A DNA stretch of 64,000 bases from Lactobacillus sp. W8174 (GTDB lineage Bacteria > Bacillota > Bacilli > Lactobacillales > Lactobacillaceae), in NCBI RefSeq assembly GCF_016100975.1, contig NZ_JACFRN010000003.1:124001-188000 (forward strand), read 5' to 3'. The position numbers and the translations under genes were made by a program. This document shows, piece after piece, positions 24,824 through 33,241 of the stretch (position 1 is the first letter of the stretch; every line of letters begins with the position of its first letter). A model generated the notes under the pieces. It was not told the DNA's origin. It worked only from the letters and a program-made list of their open reading frames with translations, and did no database searches.

Positions 24824-25756
24824 ATGAGAAAAAAGAAATTATTTATTAGCATAGCAGCCGGAATATTGGCAGCGACTTCTATATCTACTGTAGCAATAGA
24901 TGGATACCAAGCTCATGCAGCACAAACTACTAACCAAGATGAAGATGAAAATCAAGAAGTACTGACACTAAATCATCGTACACGAATTTATAACAAAAAA
25001 GGCAAAAAAGTATATTCTTACCTTCGAGCTAACGGTTTATTACAAAAAGGTAGCTCAATTCAGTATGCTGGTAAGGTTCAAACGACAACTGATGCAATGG
25101 CTGAACGTTATTCATTTCATGATATTAACTGGAATTGGTTTTATTTACCTTATGTAACAATTAAAGGTAAAGAGTATTATAATATCGGTCATGGTGGTTA
25201 TATCAAAGTTGTCAATGTTGCAAAAATAAATGGCAATGATTTATATACTAATGAGGCTTCTGTGACTACTAAGCTCTGGTCAACACAAACTAAAATACCT
25301 CTTTACGATAATCAAGGTAAACAGCTTGATAAATATTTAAGTGGTGGACAAAAGATAGTTCTAGATAAAGAAACTAATTCAGAAGAGTTTGGTCCAAAAC
25401 GTATTAATACCCCACCTGCTATACAAAAATTATACCGGATTAAGGGTACAGATGAATTTATTGGTAATGTCTATATTAAGACCACTCCAAGACAGCTATT
25501 ACCTTTTTATAGTGTTTTTACACAAGTATATGCTGTAAACGATGCAAAATATTATGATAAAGATGGCAAAGCATTTACAGGTACACTCCTTCGAAAGGGA
25601 ACAAGCGTATCAGTAAGTACGGCTATTAAAATAATTAATCCAGATAGCAAAAAAGAGGAGCTATATTATCAGCAGGCAGATAATCCTAGATGTTTCTTTA
25701 AAGCGTCAGATATCAAGTATCTAGCTGGGCCTAAATTATCGGAGCCGAATAAATAG
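24824..25756 (+). CDS. Secreted SLAP-domain protein, copy C
   Basis: 310-residue exported protein with a signal peptide cleaved near QAHAAQ (about residue 33), then SLAP-type repeats: LTLNHRTRIYNKKGK to YYNIGHGGYIKV (about 45-130), a second unit (about 135-220) and a third (about 225-305) that includes AVNDAKYYDKDGK. It contains only wall-binding modules. The last 90 codons are duplicated at 22349. ATG follows AGAGAGG, and a strong terminator lies at 25781. Confidence 0.82.
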   Translation: MRKKKLFISIAAGILAATSISTVAIDGYQAHAAQTTNQDEDENQEVLTLNHRTRIYNKKGKKVYSYLRANGLLQKGSSIQYAGKVQTTTDAMAERYSFHDINWNWFYLPYVTIKGKEYYNIGHGGYIKVVNVAKINGNDLYTNEASVTTKLWSTQTKIPLYDNQGKQLDKYLSGGQKIVLDKETNSEEFGPKRINTPPAIQKLYRIKGTDEFIGNVYIKTTPRQLLPFYSVFTQVYAVNDAKYYDKDGKAFTGTLLRKGTSVSVSTAIKIINPDSKKEELYYQQADNPRCFFKASDIKYLAGPKLSEPNK

Positions 25757-25780
25757 TTTTAAAGTTTTAACTTTTAATAA

Positions 25781-25816
25781 AAGGCAAGAAATTTCATGAA
25801 AATTTCTTGCCTTTTT
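25781..25816 (+). terminator. Terminator of SLAP copy C
   Basis: AAGGCAAGAAATTT (25781-25794), short CATG loop region and AAATTTCTTGCCTT (25800-25813) followed by T. Exactly this hairpin is missing from the duplicated fragment at 22349. Confidence 0.88.
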
Positions 25817-25945
25817 GCTTGCTTAATTCATATGTAGACACGATGCTAATAATAATGGCATTATGTTAAGTTGCTTTGGTACAGGTGAAAGTGGATAGGA
25901 AATAAATTCTGTTAGTTTTTGGATTTGTCATATCCAACTTATTTA

Positions 25946-25959
25946 TGTCAAATATGACA
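25946..25959. promoter_or_regulatory. Palindrome identical to the rgg1 operator
   Basis: TGTCAAATATGACA is the exact reverse complement of the 19022-19035 element before rgg1. It lies in the 377-bp leader region of the ABC exporter gene at 26134, next to a half copy TTGTCATAT at 25926. It is the best candidate for Rgg control of the exporter. Confidence 0.55.
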
Positions 25960-26023
25960 GTTTTATTAATAAAAATAAAAAGGCAATTATATTATTTATA
26001 TCAACATACAGCATGGTCGAGAT

Positions 26024-26107
26024 ATGAAGGTAAATACTCTACATGTAGTAATGGAAAAGAAACTTATTGGGAAGTATTTAGGTATTTTTCCATTACATGC
26101 AAAGTGA
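26024..26107 (+). CDS. Possible 27-aa peptide upstream of the ABC exporter
   Basis: Short ORF ending 26 nt before the exporter start. It reads MKVNTLHVV, then MEKKLIGKYLGIFPLHAK. The second half is a basic, aromatic peptide with the look of an exported signal or bacteriocin precursor, and the context (Rgg operator upstream, exporter and Rgg gene downstream) fits. The ribosome site is weak (GGTCGAG), so coding is unproven. Confidence 0.3.
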   Translation: MKVNTLHVVMEKKLIGKYLGIFPLHAK

Positions 26108-26133
26108 GATTAAAGCAAATTAAGGAGAAAATC

Positions 26134-27726
26134 ATGGTTTACAAATACTACTCGCACTTTAAGTTTTTTTGTTTAAATATTTTTGGATTAATTTCCAGTA
26201 TGCAGAATATTGTTACAGCATACATTGTTGGTTCGTTAATTAATTTGGCAACAGCTAAAAATTTTGCAGCTATTCCAGTCTTTTTTGGTAAAAATATTTT
26301 GTTATTGATCTTAATTTTAGTCGCCACTTTAATTTTTGATTATCTTAAAGCAGACGCTGCTAAGCAGGTCAATACTAAGTTAAGGCTTAAAGTGATGAGG
26401 GGTATGCTCTCGGATGAGCAAGAAGATGCTTCTAATTTAGGTTTTTTAACTAATGATTTTAAACTTTTGGAAACAAATCGCTATGATGCTGAAATAGGAA
26501 TTCTGATTTATTCATACACCGTCGTATTTGCTATGGTATTCGCTTTGTATCTAAATTGGCAGCTTACAATAATATTTTTTATTGGTTCGGTTATACCAAC
26601 AATTGTTTCCACCTTTTTCCAAAAGCCTATTCAAAATGCTGCAGAAGCTTGGACAAATGCTAATGATAAATATGTTAATCAAACTAAAAATTTGTTATCT
26701 GGTACTGCTACCTTTAATTTATATGATAAGCAGGATAATGCAGTTAAACAAAATCAGTATAAAGTTAACCAATTAGAAGAAAAATTAGCCAAGATGAATG
26801 TGCTTAATACTAATACCAGTGCTTTTCTTAATGCAATTGCAATTATGGGTACTTATTTATTGCCGTTTGCAATTGGTATTGCATTAGTAATTAAAGGTCA
26901 AACTACTTTAGGTGCTCTTTTTGCAATAACGCAATTATCTAATTCATTTGTAAATCCAATTTTACAAATTTTGCAAGAACGAAATAATTTGTCTACTACA
27001 AAGCCAATTGTTCGAAAGATAAAGCAATATATACAAAAAGCAGATAATGTGGAGCGTGAACAAACCAATGATCCTACATTTAATGAACTACAAGTGCAAG
27101 ACCTAGATTTAATGCGTCAGGATAAGGTATTAGCACAACATATTAATCTTGATATTAAGTCTGGCCAAAAAGTTGCGGTCATCGGACCCTCAGGATCAGG
27201 GAAATCTACGATGTTACAGTTTCTAATGTATGGTAAGTATGGTAAATCTAAAAAAATTATACTTGATCATAACGAAGTAGCGGCAGGATCGTTTACTAAG
27301 TTGTTTGCCTATTCCAGCCAGAGTGCAGTTATTTTTTCTGATACGCTTTGGTTTAATCTAACTCTAGGAGCCAATATAGCTAAAGAAAAAGTTCTTGAGG
27401 TATGTCAAGGACTACAGTTAGGACAATTAATTAAAGAAAAGGGATTTGATTATCAATTAGGTGACAATGCAGATCAACTATCTGGTGGCCAATTGTCCAG
27501 AATTGAGGTGGCACGGGCTATTTTAGCCAATCGACCAATTTTATTACTGGATGAAATTAATGCTTCACTTGATAAAACTTCATCAAAGGCAATTCACCAA
27601 TATATTTTTGATTCAAACTTTACTTTTGTTGAAGTTATTCATCATTACGATCCAGAAGAACTGCAAAAGTATGATGTAGTTGTTGATTTTAATCAATACC
27701 AATTTAACGATAAGAGCCTGTCGTAG
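26134..27726 (+). CDS. ABC exporter, membrane and ATPase domains fused (peptide/multidrug type)
   Basis: 530-residue half-transporter. An N-terminal six-helix exporter domain (about residues 10-300) is followed by an ATPase domain with Walker A GPSGSGKST, signature LSGGQ and Walker B ILLLDEINASLD. No peptidase C39 domain is present, so any peptide substrate would not be trimmed by it. The frame stays open upstream to 25945, but ATG at 26134 is chosen for its TAAGGAG site. It is followed by an Rgg gene and preceded by an Rgg-type palindrome; export of a signalling or antimicrobial peptide is the leading idea. Confidence 0.85.
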   Translation: MVYKYYSHFKFFCLNIFGLISSMQNIVTAYIVGSLINLATAKNFAAIPVFFGKNILLLILILVATLIFDYLKADAAKQVNTKLRLKVMRGMLSDEQEDASNLGFLTNDFKLLETNRYDAEIGILIYSYTVVFAMVFALYLNWQLTIIFFIGSVIPTIVSTFFQKPIQNAAEAWTNANDKYVNQTKNLLSGTATFNLYDKQDNAVKQNQYKVNQLEEKLAKMNVLNTNTSAFLNAIAIMGTYLLPFAIGIALVIKGQTTLGALFAITQLSNSFVNPILQILQERNNLSTTKPIVRKIKQYIQKADNVEREQTNDPTFNELQVQDLDLMRQDKVLAQHINLDIKSGQKVAVIGPSGSGKSTMLQFLMYGKYGKSKKIILDHNEVAAGSFTKLFAYSSQSAVIFSDTLWFNLTLGANIAKEKVLEVCQGLQLGQLIKEKGFDYQLGDNADQLSGGQLSRIEVARAILANRPILLLDEINASLDKTSSKAIHQYIFDSNFTFVEVIHHYDPEELQKYDVVVDFNQYQFNDKSLS

Positions 27727-27806
27727 TCAGATAGATAATAACCCAATTTACCTCAGCATTATATAATCTTTATTTTTAATTTTATGATACTTTTATATTT
27801 TTTGAT

Positions 27807-27838
27807 TATAATAAAATTAAAAAGTGTAATATTTGATA
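27807..27838 (+). promoter_or_regulatory. rgg2 promoter -10 and operator-like dyad
   Basis: TATAAT (27807-27812) followed 12 nt later by TGTAATATTTGATA (27825-27838), an imperfect version of the rgg1 palindrome in nearly the same place relative to the promoter. Confidence 0.5.
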
Positions 27839-27865
27839 GTTAATCAAATAGTTGAGGAAATTTAA

Positions 27866-28714
27866 ATGACAATTGGTGAATTACTAAAAGACTATCGCAT
27901 TCAGCAAAAGAAAACACAAAGGCAATGGGTTAATGATGTGGTAAGCCCGTCATTTTATGCAAAAGTTGAAAAAAATTTAAGCAGCATTTCAGCAGATAAT
28001 TTAATTGAGTTATTAAACATTAACAAAATTTCATTAACTGATTTTTTTGGTAAGTTAAACCACCAGGCGAAGACCGTACATGACGAGAACCTAGAGATTG
28101 ATAGAATGGTTAATGAAGCGTATTATCAAAATTCTGTGCATGATCTGCAGCAAATACGAAATTTTGTTGCGGAAAGTGATTTTCCAAATAAAGAAGATAA
28201 ATTAGATATAATTGATATCTTTATTGCAATAATTAACAAAAATCTTTCCAGTATTGATAGTGGCGTTATAGATAGATTGAAAGAAAGAACGTTTGATGTT
28301 TCTCATTTTAATTCTGATAGTTTAAGACTGTACTGCAACCTTATGAGTTTTTATGATTTAGATAGTAATTTATTGATTTCAAAAAGAGTAATACGTCAGT
28401 TTATTGGCTCGAGTAGCATTGATATTCAAAAGTTAGTTTTGTCTATAATTATTAATATGATGATTTTGTGTATTCGTAACAAAAGATTTGAAGAAACAGA
28501 ATTTTATGTTAGTAGTGAAAAACAAATCAAAACAAAACCAGATATATTTTTTTATAAGACTATTGCTCCAGCTTATGAGAATATAATCAAATATCATTAT
28601 GACCAAGATCCCAAGTGTCTTGATAAAGTACAAACAATAACTGCAAGTGTGAAAATTGCTGGTATGCCCAGTTATGGTAAAGAACTTGAAGAACTAATGA
28701 TTACTAATAAATAA
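27866..28714 (+). CDS. Rgg/GadR/MutR-family transcriptional regulator, copy 2
   Basis: 282-residue paralog of the regulator at 19059, same length and same MTIGELLKDYRI start. The XRE helix-turn-helix is at residues 1-60 and the helical peptide-sensing-type domain fills the rest. It sits 140 bp downstream of an ABC exporter in the same direction, the arrangement seen in Rgg quorum-sensing or bacteriocin loci. ATG follows GAGGAAA. A perfect 13-bp hairpin terminator follows. Confidence 0.88.
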   Translation: MTIGELLKDYRIQQKKTQRQWVNDVVSPSFYAKVEKNLSSISADNLIELLNINKISLTDFFGKLNHQAKTVHDENLEIDRMVNEAYYQNSVHDLQQIRNFVAESDFPNKEDKLDIIDIFIAIINKNLSSIDSGVIDRLKERTFDVSHFNSDSLRLYCNLMSFYDLDSNLLISKRVIRQFIGSSSIDIQKLVLSIIINMMILCIRNKRFEETEFYVSSEKQIKTKPDIFFYKTIAPAYENIIKYHYDQDPKCLDKVQTITASVKIAGMPSYGKELEELMITNK

Positions 28715-28720
28715 AATTTA

Positions 28721-28764
28721 AAAACGTCATATTAAGCCAGTAAGAGTTAAATATGACGTTTTTT
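28721..28764 (+). terminator. rgg2 terminator
   Basis: AAAACGTCATATT (28721-28733) pairs with AATATGACGTTTT (28750-28762) and is followed by T. Half of the same motif remains after rgg1, interrupted by the IS remnant. Confidence 0.85.
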
Positions 28765-28889
28765 ATATGCTTATATAAAATCTTAATAAGCAAAGAATAA
28801 TTAGAAAGGAGTAAAGAAAAAGGAGCAAAATTATTACGTGAATTAATTCCAATTGGGATCAAATTAGATTAATAAGAAACATAGAAAAG

Positions 28890-29112
28890 ATGTTTGATAA
28901 GTTAAGCGAAGATTTAAAAATTAGGTCTAAAGTAGATGATCATATTTATGAAGCATTTGTAGATGGATTATTTATAAAGTTTAGACCAGGAAAAAATTAT
29001 AAAGAAAGATGATAGGAAAAATGTTTTAAAAATGGCAATCAAGCTGGAGAGAATCGACACTAACAAAAAACAATATTTAAAAAAGAATAATGGCTTAAAA
29101 AGCAAATATTAA
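28890..29112 (+). other. Decayed region with two short ORFs
   Basis: The 495-bp gap 28715-29209 has no full gene. It holds a 40-codon ORF (28890-29012, starting MFDKLSEDLKIRSK) and a 26-codon ORF (29032-29112, starting MAIKLERIDTNK). Their composition is protein-like but neither matches a family I know; they may be pieces of one broken gene. Confidence 0.3.
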
Positions 29113-29135
29113 AATATGTTCAAGAAACTGTTCAG

Positions 29136-29167
29136 GTCATTTGAAAAATGACAGCGCTAACTATAAT
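29136..29167 (+). promoter_or_regulatory. Dyad and promoter before the orphan permease
   Basis: GTCATTT-GAA-AAATGAC (29136-29152) overlaps a TTGAAA -35 box (29141-29146); TATAAT lies at 29162-29167 with a short 15-bp spacer. Confidence 0.4.
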
Positions 29168-29209
29168 TAAGTTAAAAGGTGGTCTGCTTGAAGGAGCTAA
29201 ACAGAAAGT

Positions 29210-30709
29210 TTGGTGATCTTGATGCAAAAATTAAAAAATATGCGCATTGGGCTAATAGAACTTTGTGCGACACTCATTATTAGCGGTTTGATGATAGTAA
29301 CCGGTATTATTTTGGGTCTTAATCTTGCTTCCCTCATTATTAAGCTGTTTAGTGGCTTACTAAAACCACCTGCGGTAAATTTTAATTTCATAAAAGATTT
29401 TCTGCAGGTAAGTTGGGGCGTACAAGCGATAATGCTGCTGACCGCTGTAATAATGATTGGCGGTATAATAGTAACTTATAACCTAACCAGAACAATTTTA
29501 AAAAGTGTAGCTGCAAAAGAAGACGCATCTACAATTTTTCAAAAACATTCAGGACTAAGAATAATTGAAATGGTTTTAGGATTGGTACTAGTAGTAACCG
29601 GCTATTTTATACTAAATTTGCCTAGTCAAAATCTGTTTAATACTTTATTGGCAGCCTTTGTCACAATTGTGTCAGGTACTTATTTACTTTGCCACTCGTT
29701 ATTAAGCTTGGTACCTGCAACTTGGTTTAGCAAAATTAAGTTAGCTAAAGGAAAAACGCAGCTGGGACTTCATCATTATGCCAGTGTTTTTACTATCATT
29801 TCCATACTCTTTGCCTTGACTATGGGCGCTCTGGCTTTAAGTCATGACTTTAATGCCTTTTCTCAAGATATTAAGAGGGGAACTTATTATGATGGCGTAA
29901 TTGTCAGCAATACCGCCAATATTAAAAACGATGTGGCGCAACTAAAAATTAAAAAGCAACAAACATACCATTATAAAGATACAAAAGGGCACTTTTATTT
30001 TGTTCGTAATGAATTGGTAGATAATCCAGTTAAGTACGTCAAAAGCACCGGCAAGCGCAATTTTCAAGTCAAATTAATTAAGTTAGACCAATTGAATAAA
30101 AATTCTCTGGCAGGCAACAGCTTTCGCGAACTCGTTCCTAATAGCAGTCAAAAAGATAAAACAATTGCACTTTGTTCAGCTGCAGAATTAAATAAGGTTA
30201 AAGGCAATACTAAATATCTGACTTTGGTACAGCTAAACAGTTTTGATAGAGATTGGCCGTTTTTACTAAAAATTGAACATAAACAGGCTCAAAGTAGTCT
30301 TACCTATAGTCGACTCTACAGCAGTTCCAAAGCCGCTCTTTATCAGCTGGCACTGGGGATGACCAGAGAAATGAAGATTTTGGGCTTCTCAATGGCATTT
30401 GTGTTTGGTGCAACTCTGTTTGCTATTTTGATAATAGAGGTAATAAAATTTGCTAAGAAAAACCGGGATGCTGATCAAAAATTAAAGACTCAAAAAGTAT
30501 CGCAGGAAAGCAGCACTTATGGAACGGGACTGTTGCTCTTAGTTCCAGCGGTATTTGGTGTCTTTGATGCTTTGTTTGGTCTAAAAATCTTTAATCAGGT
30601 TCTGCCAACAGCATATTATGAAATATGGTTACCAATAATGCTCATGATTTTAAGCTATTTTGTTTTATGCATCATGGTTGTATTTTGGCGGAAAAAAGCA
30701 GTATTTTAA
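29210..30709 (+). CDS. Orphan N-terminally truncated BceB-like permease
   Basis: 499-residue membrane protein homologous to the two permeases at 13715 and 15572 from about their residue 100 onward: MRIGLIELCATLIISG aligns with their IGLLIFLETLITG segment, and the extracytoplasmic domain keeps KKQQTYHYKD. The first helices and the MRKHDYGMYMML block are missing, the C-terminal FtsX part is diverged (no SGAASDKVRYQM), and there is no adjacent ATPase. The start is TTG at 29210 or GTG at 29213 after AAGGAG. It may be non-functional or borrow the ATPase at 12954. Confidence 0.7.
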   Translation: MVILMQKLKNMRIGLIELCATLIISGLMIVTGIILGLNLASLIIKLFSGLLKPPAVNFNFIKDFLQVSWGVQAIMLLTAVIMIGGIIVTYNLTRTILKSVAAKEDASTIFQKHSGLRIIEMVLGLVLVVTGYFILNLPSQNLFNTLLAAFVTIVSGTYLLCHSLLSLVPATWFSKIKLAKGKTQLGLHHYASVFTIISILFALTMGALALSHDFNAFSQDIKRGTYYDGVIVSNTANIKNDVAQLKIKKQQTYHYKDTKGHFYFVRNELVDNPVKYVKSTGKRNFQVKLIKLDQLNKNSLAGNSFRELVPNSSQKDKTIALCSAAELNKVKGNTKYLTLVQLNSFDRDWPFLLKIEHKQAQSSLTYSRLYSSSKAALYQLALGMTREMKILGFSMAFVFGATLFAILIIEVIKFAKKNRDADQKLKTQKVSQESSTYGTGLLLLVPAVFGVFDALFGLKIFNQVLPTAYYEIWLPIMLMILSYFVLCIMVVFWRKKAVF

Positions 30710-30727
30710 AAAAGTCTGGTAAGTAAA

Positions 30728-30759
30728 ACGCACGCTTTAACAGCGTGCGTTTGTTTTGC
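30728..30759 (+). terminator. Terminator after orphan permease
   Basis: AAACGCACGCT (30728-30738) pairs perfectly with AGCGTGCGTTT (30744-30754) and is followed by GTTTT. Confidence 0.85.
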
Positions 30760-30824
30760 CTGTGAAAACAATAGAATTAATAAAAAATACTGAGAACTTT
30801 GATAAAAATAATTACAAAAACTTC

Positions 30825-30853
30825 TTGACATGCTAATGTTCTTTTTTTATAAT
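30825..30853 (+). promoter_or_regulatory. Consensus sigma-A promoter of the liv operon
   Basis: TTGACA (30825-30830), 17-bp spacer, TATAAT (30848-30853), a perfect match to the consensus. Transcription should begin near 30860, about 30 nt before the leader peptide start. Confidence 0.9.
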
Positions 30854-30889
30854 TCTAAGTATTAAATTAAATTTTGGGAGGCGATTTTA

Positions 30890-30979
30890 ATGAAAGCTAA
30901 ATATTTAAATAAACGAACCAACATTAAAAATATTATTGCCCAGAGTTTAATTGCCTTGTTGTTGTCGTCTAGGACTTAG
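30890..30979 (+). CDS. Leader peptide of the liv operon (attenuation control)
   Basis: 29-residue ORF with a strong GGGAGG site (30876-30881) 8 nt before its ATG. It is rich in branched-chain residues at the end: NIIAQSLIALLL, with three successive TTG Leu codons, then SSRT and stop. A second copy before the other livJ (35795) has the same length and the same ALLL ending though the first half differs, so the codons are under selection. Its last bases, AGGACTTAG, can pair with downstream attenuator strands. This is the layout of a ribosome-mediated attenuator sensing leucine, isoleucine or valine. Function is inferred. Confidence 0.8.
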   Translation: MKAKYLNKRTNIKNIIAQSLIALLLSSRT

Positions 30980-31013
30980 CATGATTAAATTACTTTTAGT
31001 GATTTTACATGAA

Positions 31014-31093
31014 AAGCCCTTGTTTGCGTCTTAATGAATGGGGCTTATCTAATAACTGATCTAAGCCTCATTCATTAAATGAATGAGGTTTTT
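31014..31093 (+). promoter_or_regulatory. Transcription attenuator upstream of livJ
   Basis: Three mutually exclusive hairpins are visible. Strand 1 AAGCCC (31014-31019) pairs with GGGCTT (31041-31046). Strand 2 AATGAATGGGGCTTA (31033-31047) pairs with strand 3 TAAGCCTCATTCATT (31062-31076) as antiterminator. Strand 3 pairs with strand 4 ATGAATGAGG (31079-31088), followed by TTTTT, as terminator (31063-31093). Confidence 0.85.
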
Positions 31094-31124
31094 AGTTACC
31101 AGGCTATTTGAAAAGGAGAAAATG

Positions 31125-32327
31125 ATGAGTAAATTTTCAAAAAGATTGTTGCGTGTTTTAACGGTGGGAATGGCCGGCTTGGCACTAGCTGGTTGTTCCG
31201 TTGCAAAAAGCGGGGGCGGTAAGGGTACACACCAAGATAAAGATGTTGTCAAGGTTGGTATTAACATTGAGCTGTCTGGTACTGCTGCTGGATATGGTAG
31301 TGCTGAAAAGCAAGGCATAGTGTTAGCAGCTTCTGAAATTAATAAAGCCGGTGGAATTAACGTCAACGGGCATAAAAAGAAGCTTAAATTGCTTATCCGT
31401 GATAATAAATCCTCAATAGCTACTTCGGCTTCGGTTGCTGCACAACTGGCAACTAAAGATAAAGTGGCAGCAGTTATAGGGCCGGCTACTACTAATTGTG
31501 GTACCGCTGAAATTCCTAATATTACCAAGGCTTCTGTTCCCGGTATCAGTCCATCTGCAACGGATCCAAACTATACCAGACAAAAAAATGGCAAGGTTCA
31601 GCCTTATGTCTTTAGAGCTTGCTTTCAAGATACTTTCCAAGGAAAGAGCGCTGCTAAATTTGTCACCGATAAATTGAAAGCTAAACGAGTAGCAGTTTAT
31701 GCTGATAACTCCAGTGATTATGGTACTGGTTTAGCAAAGGCCTTCAAAGATACTTATAAAGGCAAGATAGTTGATAGTCAAACATATTCTGCAGGTGATA
31801 AAGATTTCAATGCTGTTTTAACTTCATTTAAATCTAAGAAAATCGATGCTATTTATGTACCGGGTTACTACACAGAGTTAGGTTTGATCATCAAACAGGC
31901 ACGGCAAATGGGTATTAAAGCTCCAATCGTTGGTGGTGACGGTATGTGTGATCCTAAACTCGTTCAAATATCAGGTGCTAAAAACGCAACTGATATTTAC
32001 TACACTACACCATTTTCAACTAATGTAGCTGCCAAGAATCCAGATTCAAAAGCTGCTAAGTTTATCAAAGCATATAAAGCTCGTTACCATGCAGATGCAC
32101 CTACATTTTCAGCTTTAGCATATGATGCAGTTTACTTAGTAAAAACTGCTATTGAAGAACAAAAATCAGATGATTCGGTTAAAATTACTGAAGGTCTAGC
32201 TAAGATTAAAGACTTTGACGGTGTTACTGGCAGAATTACCATGGACAAATTCCACAATCCAGAAATGCCAATTGCTATTGAAAAATTGACTAACGGTAAA
32301 GTAAGCGACTCATTCCGTGTTGAGTAA
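31125..32327 (+). CDS. livJ: Branched-chain amino acid ABC transporter substrate-binding lipoprotein
   Basis: About 400-residue extracellular lipoprotein. The signal sequence ends in the lipobox LAGC (Cys near residue 25), followed by a periplasmic-binding-protein type I fold of the Leu/Ile/Val family (VKVGINIELSGTAAGYG, ATDPNYT, YADNSSDYG). It captures branched-chain amino acids for the LivHMGF permease encoded just downstream. ATG at 31125 has AAGGAG 6 nt upstream; ATG at 31122 is also possible. Expression is likely set by the leader-peptide attenuator directly in front. A close paralog lies at 36051. Confidence 0.92.
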   Translation: MSKFSKRLLRVLTVGMAGLALAGCSVAKSGGGKGTHQDKDVVKVGINIELSGTAAGYGSAEKQGIVLAASEINKAGGINVNGHKKKLKLLIRDNKSSIATSASVAAQLATKDKVAAVIGPATTNCGTAEIPNITKASVPGISPSATDPNYTRQKNGKVQPYVFRACFQDTFQGKSAAKFVTDKLKAKRVAVYADNSSDYGTGLAKAFKDTYKGKIVDSQTYSAGDKDFNAVLTSFKSKKIDAIYVPGYYTELGLIIKQARQMGIKAPIVGGDGMCDPKLVQISGAKNATDIYYTTPFSTNVAAKNPDSKAAKFIKAYKARYHADAPTFSALAYDAVYLVKTAIEEQKSDDSVKITEGLAKIKDFDGVTGRITMDKFHNPEMPIAIEKLTNGKVSDSFRVE

Positions 32328-32354
32328 ATAAGAAAATGAAAGGAGTGCTTAAAT

Positions 32355-33233
32355 TTGCAAACAGTTTTACAGCAAATCATTAACGCCTTGTCGCTGGGCT
32401 CGATTTATGCCCTGCTGGCTTTAGGCTACAGCATGGTTTATGGCATTATTAATTTAATTAACTTTGCCCACGGCGATATTTATATGCTAGGTGCATTCTT
32501 TGCCTACTATGTTATTAATGCTTGGCATTTTAACTTTATTACAGCACTGCTTTCTGCAATGATTATTGGTGCAGTCTCAGGCGTGGTGATTGAGTATTTT
32601 GCATACCGGCCACTACGTAAGTCACCTCGTATAGCTGTACTGATCACGGCTATCGGTGTATCGTTTTTACTGGAAAACGGTATGTCATATTTTGTAGGAT
32701 CAAATGCTCGCAGTTTCCCCCAAGTAATTGAACAGGTTAATTACAATATCGGTGGAGTGCAAATTTCAAATGTTCAGATTTTGATTTTGGCTACTGCTTT
32801 AATCTTGATGGTTTCCTTGCAGGTCATTATTCAAAAGACCAAAATGGGTCGGGCTATGCGTGCAGTATCCGTAGATCCTGCTGCCGCCGAACTAGTTGGT
32901 GTTAATGTTAATCATACGATTTCATTTACCTTTGCTTTAGGGTCGGCTTTAGCTGGTGCTGCAGGTATCTTAATTGGAATGTACTACAACCAAATCGATC
33001 CTTTAATGGGGATGACACCAGGAATTAAAGCCTTTGTTGCTGCCGTACTTGGTGGAATCGGCTCAGTGCCAGGGGCTTCTATTGGTGGCTTCTTAATCGG
33101 TATCTTGGAAACATTTTTCCAGTCTATCGGTTTGTCGGCATATAAAGACTCAGTTGTTTATCTAGTATTAATAGTCATTTTGCTTTTCTTACCTGCTGGT
33201 ATTTTTGGCAAAAATGCTAAAGAGAAGGTGTAG
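32355..33233 (+). CDS. livH: Branched-chain amino acid ABC transporter permease LivH
   Basis: 292-residue integral membrane protein with about eight helices. It has the family signature GIINLINFAHGDIYMLGAF and a late GGIGSVPGASIGG loop that contacts the ATPases. It forms the channel with LivM. It starts on TTG at 32355 with AGGAG 9 nt upstream, 27 nt after livJ, so the genes are cotranscribed. The following livM starts within 9 nt. Confidence 0.93.
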   Translation: MQTVLQQIINALSLGSIYALLALGYSMVYGIINLINFAHGDIYMLGAFFAYYVINAWHFNFITALLSAMIIGAVSGVVIEYFAYRPLRKSPRIAVLITAIGVSFLLENGMSYFVGSNARSFPQVIEQVNYNIGGVQISNVQILILATALILMVSLQVIIQKTKMGRAMRAVSVDPAAAELVGVNVNHTISFTFALGSALAGAAGILIGMYYNQIDPLMGMTPGIKAFVAAVLGGIGSVPGASIGGFLIGILETFFQSIGLSAYKDSVVYLVLIVILLFLPAGIFGKNAKEKV

Positions 33234-33241
33234 GTGGCAAA

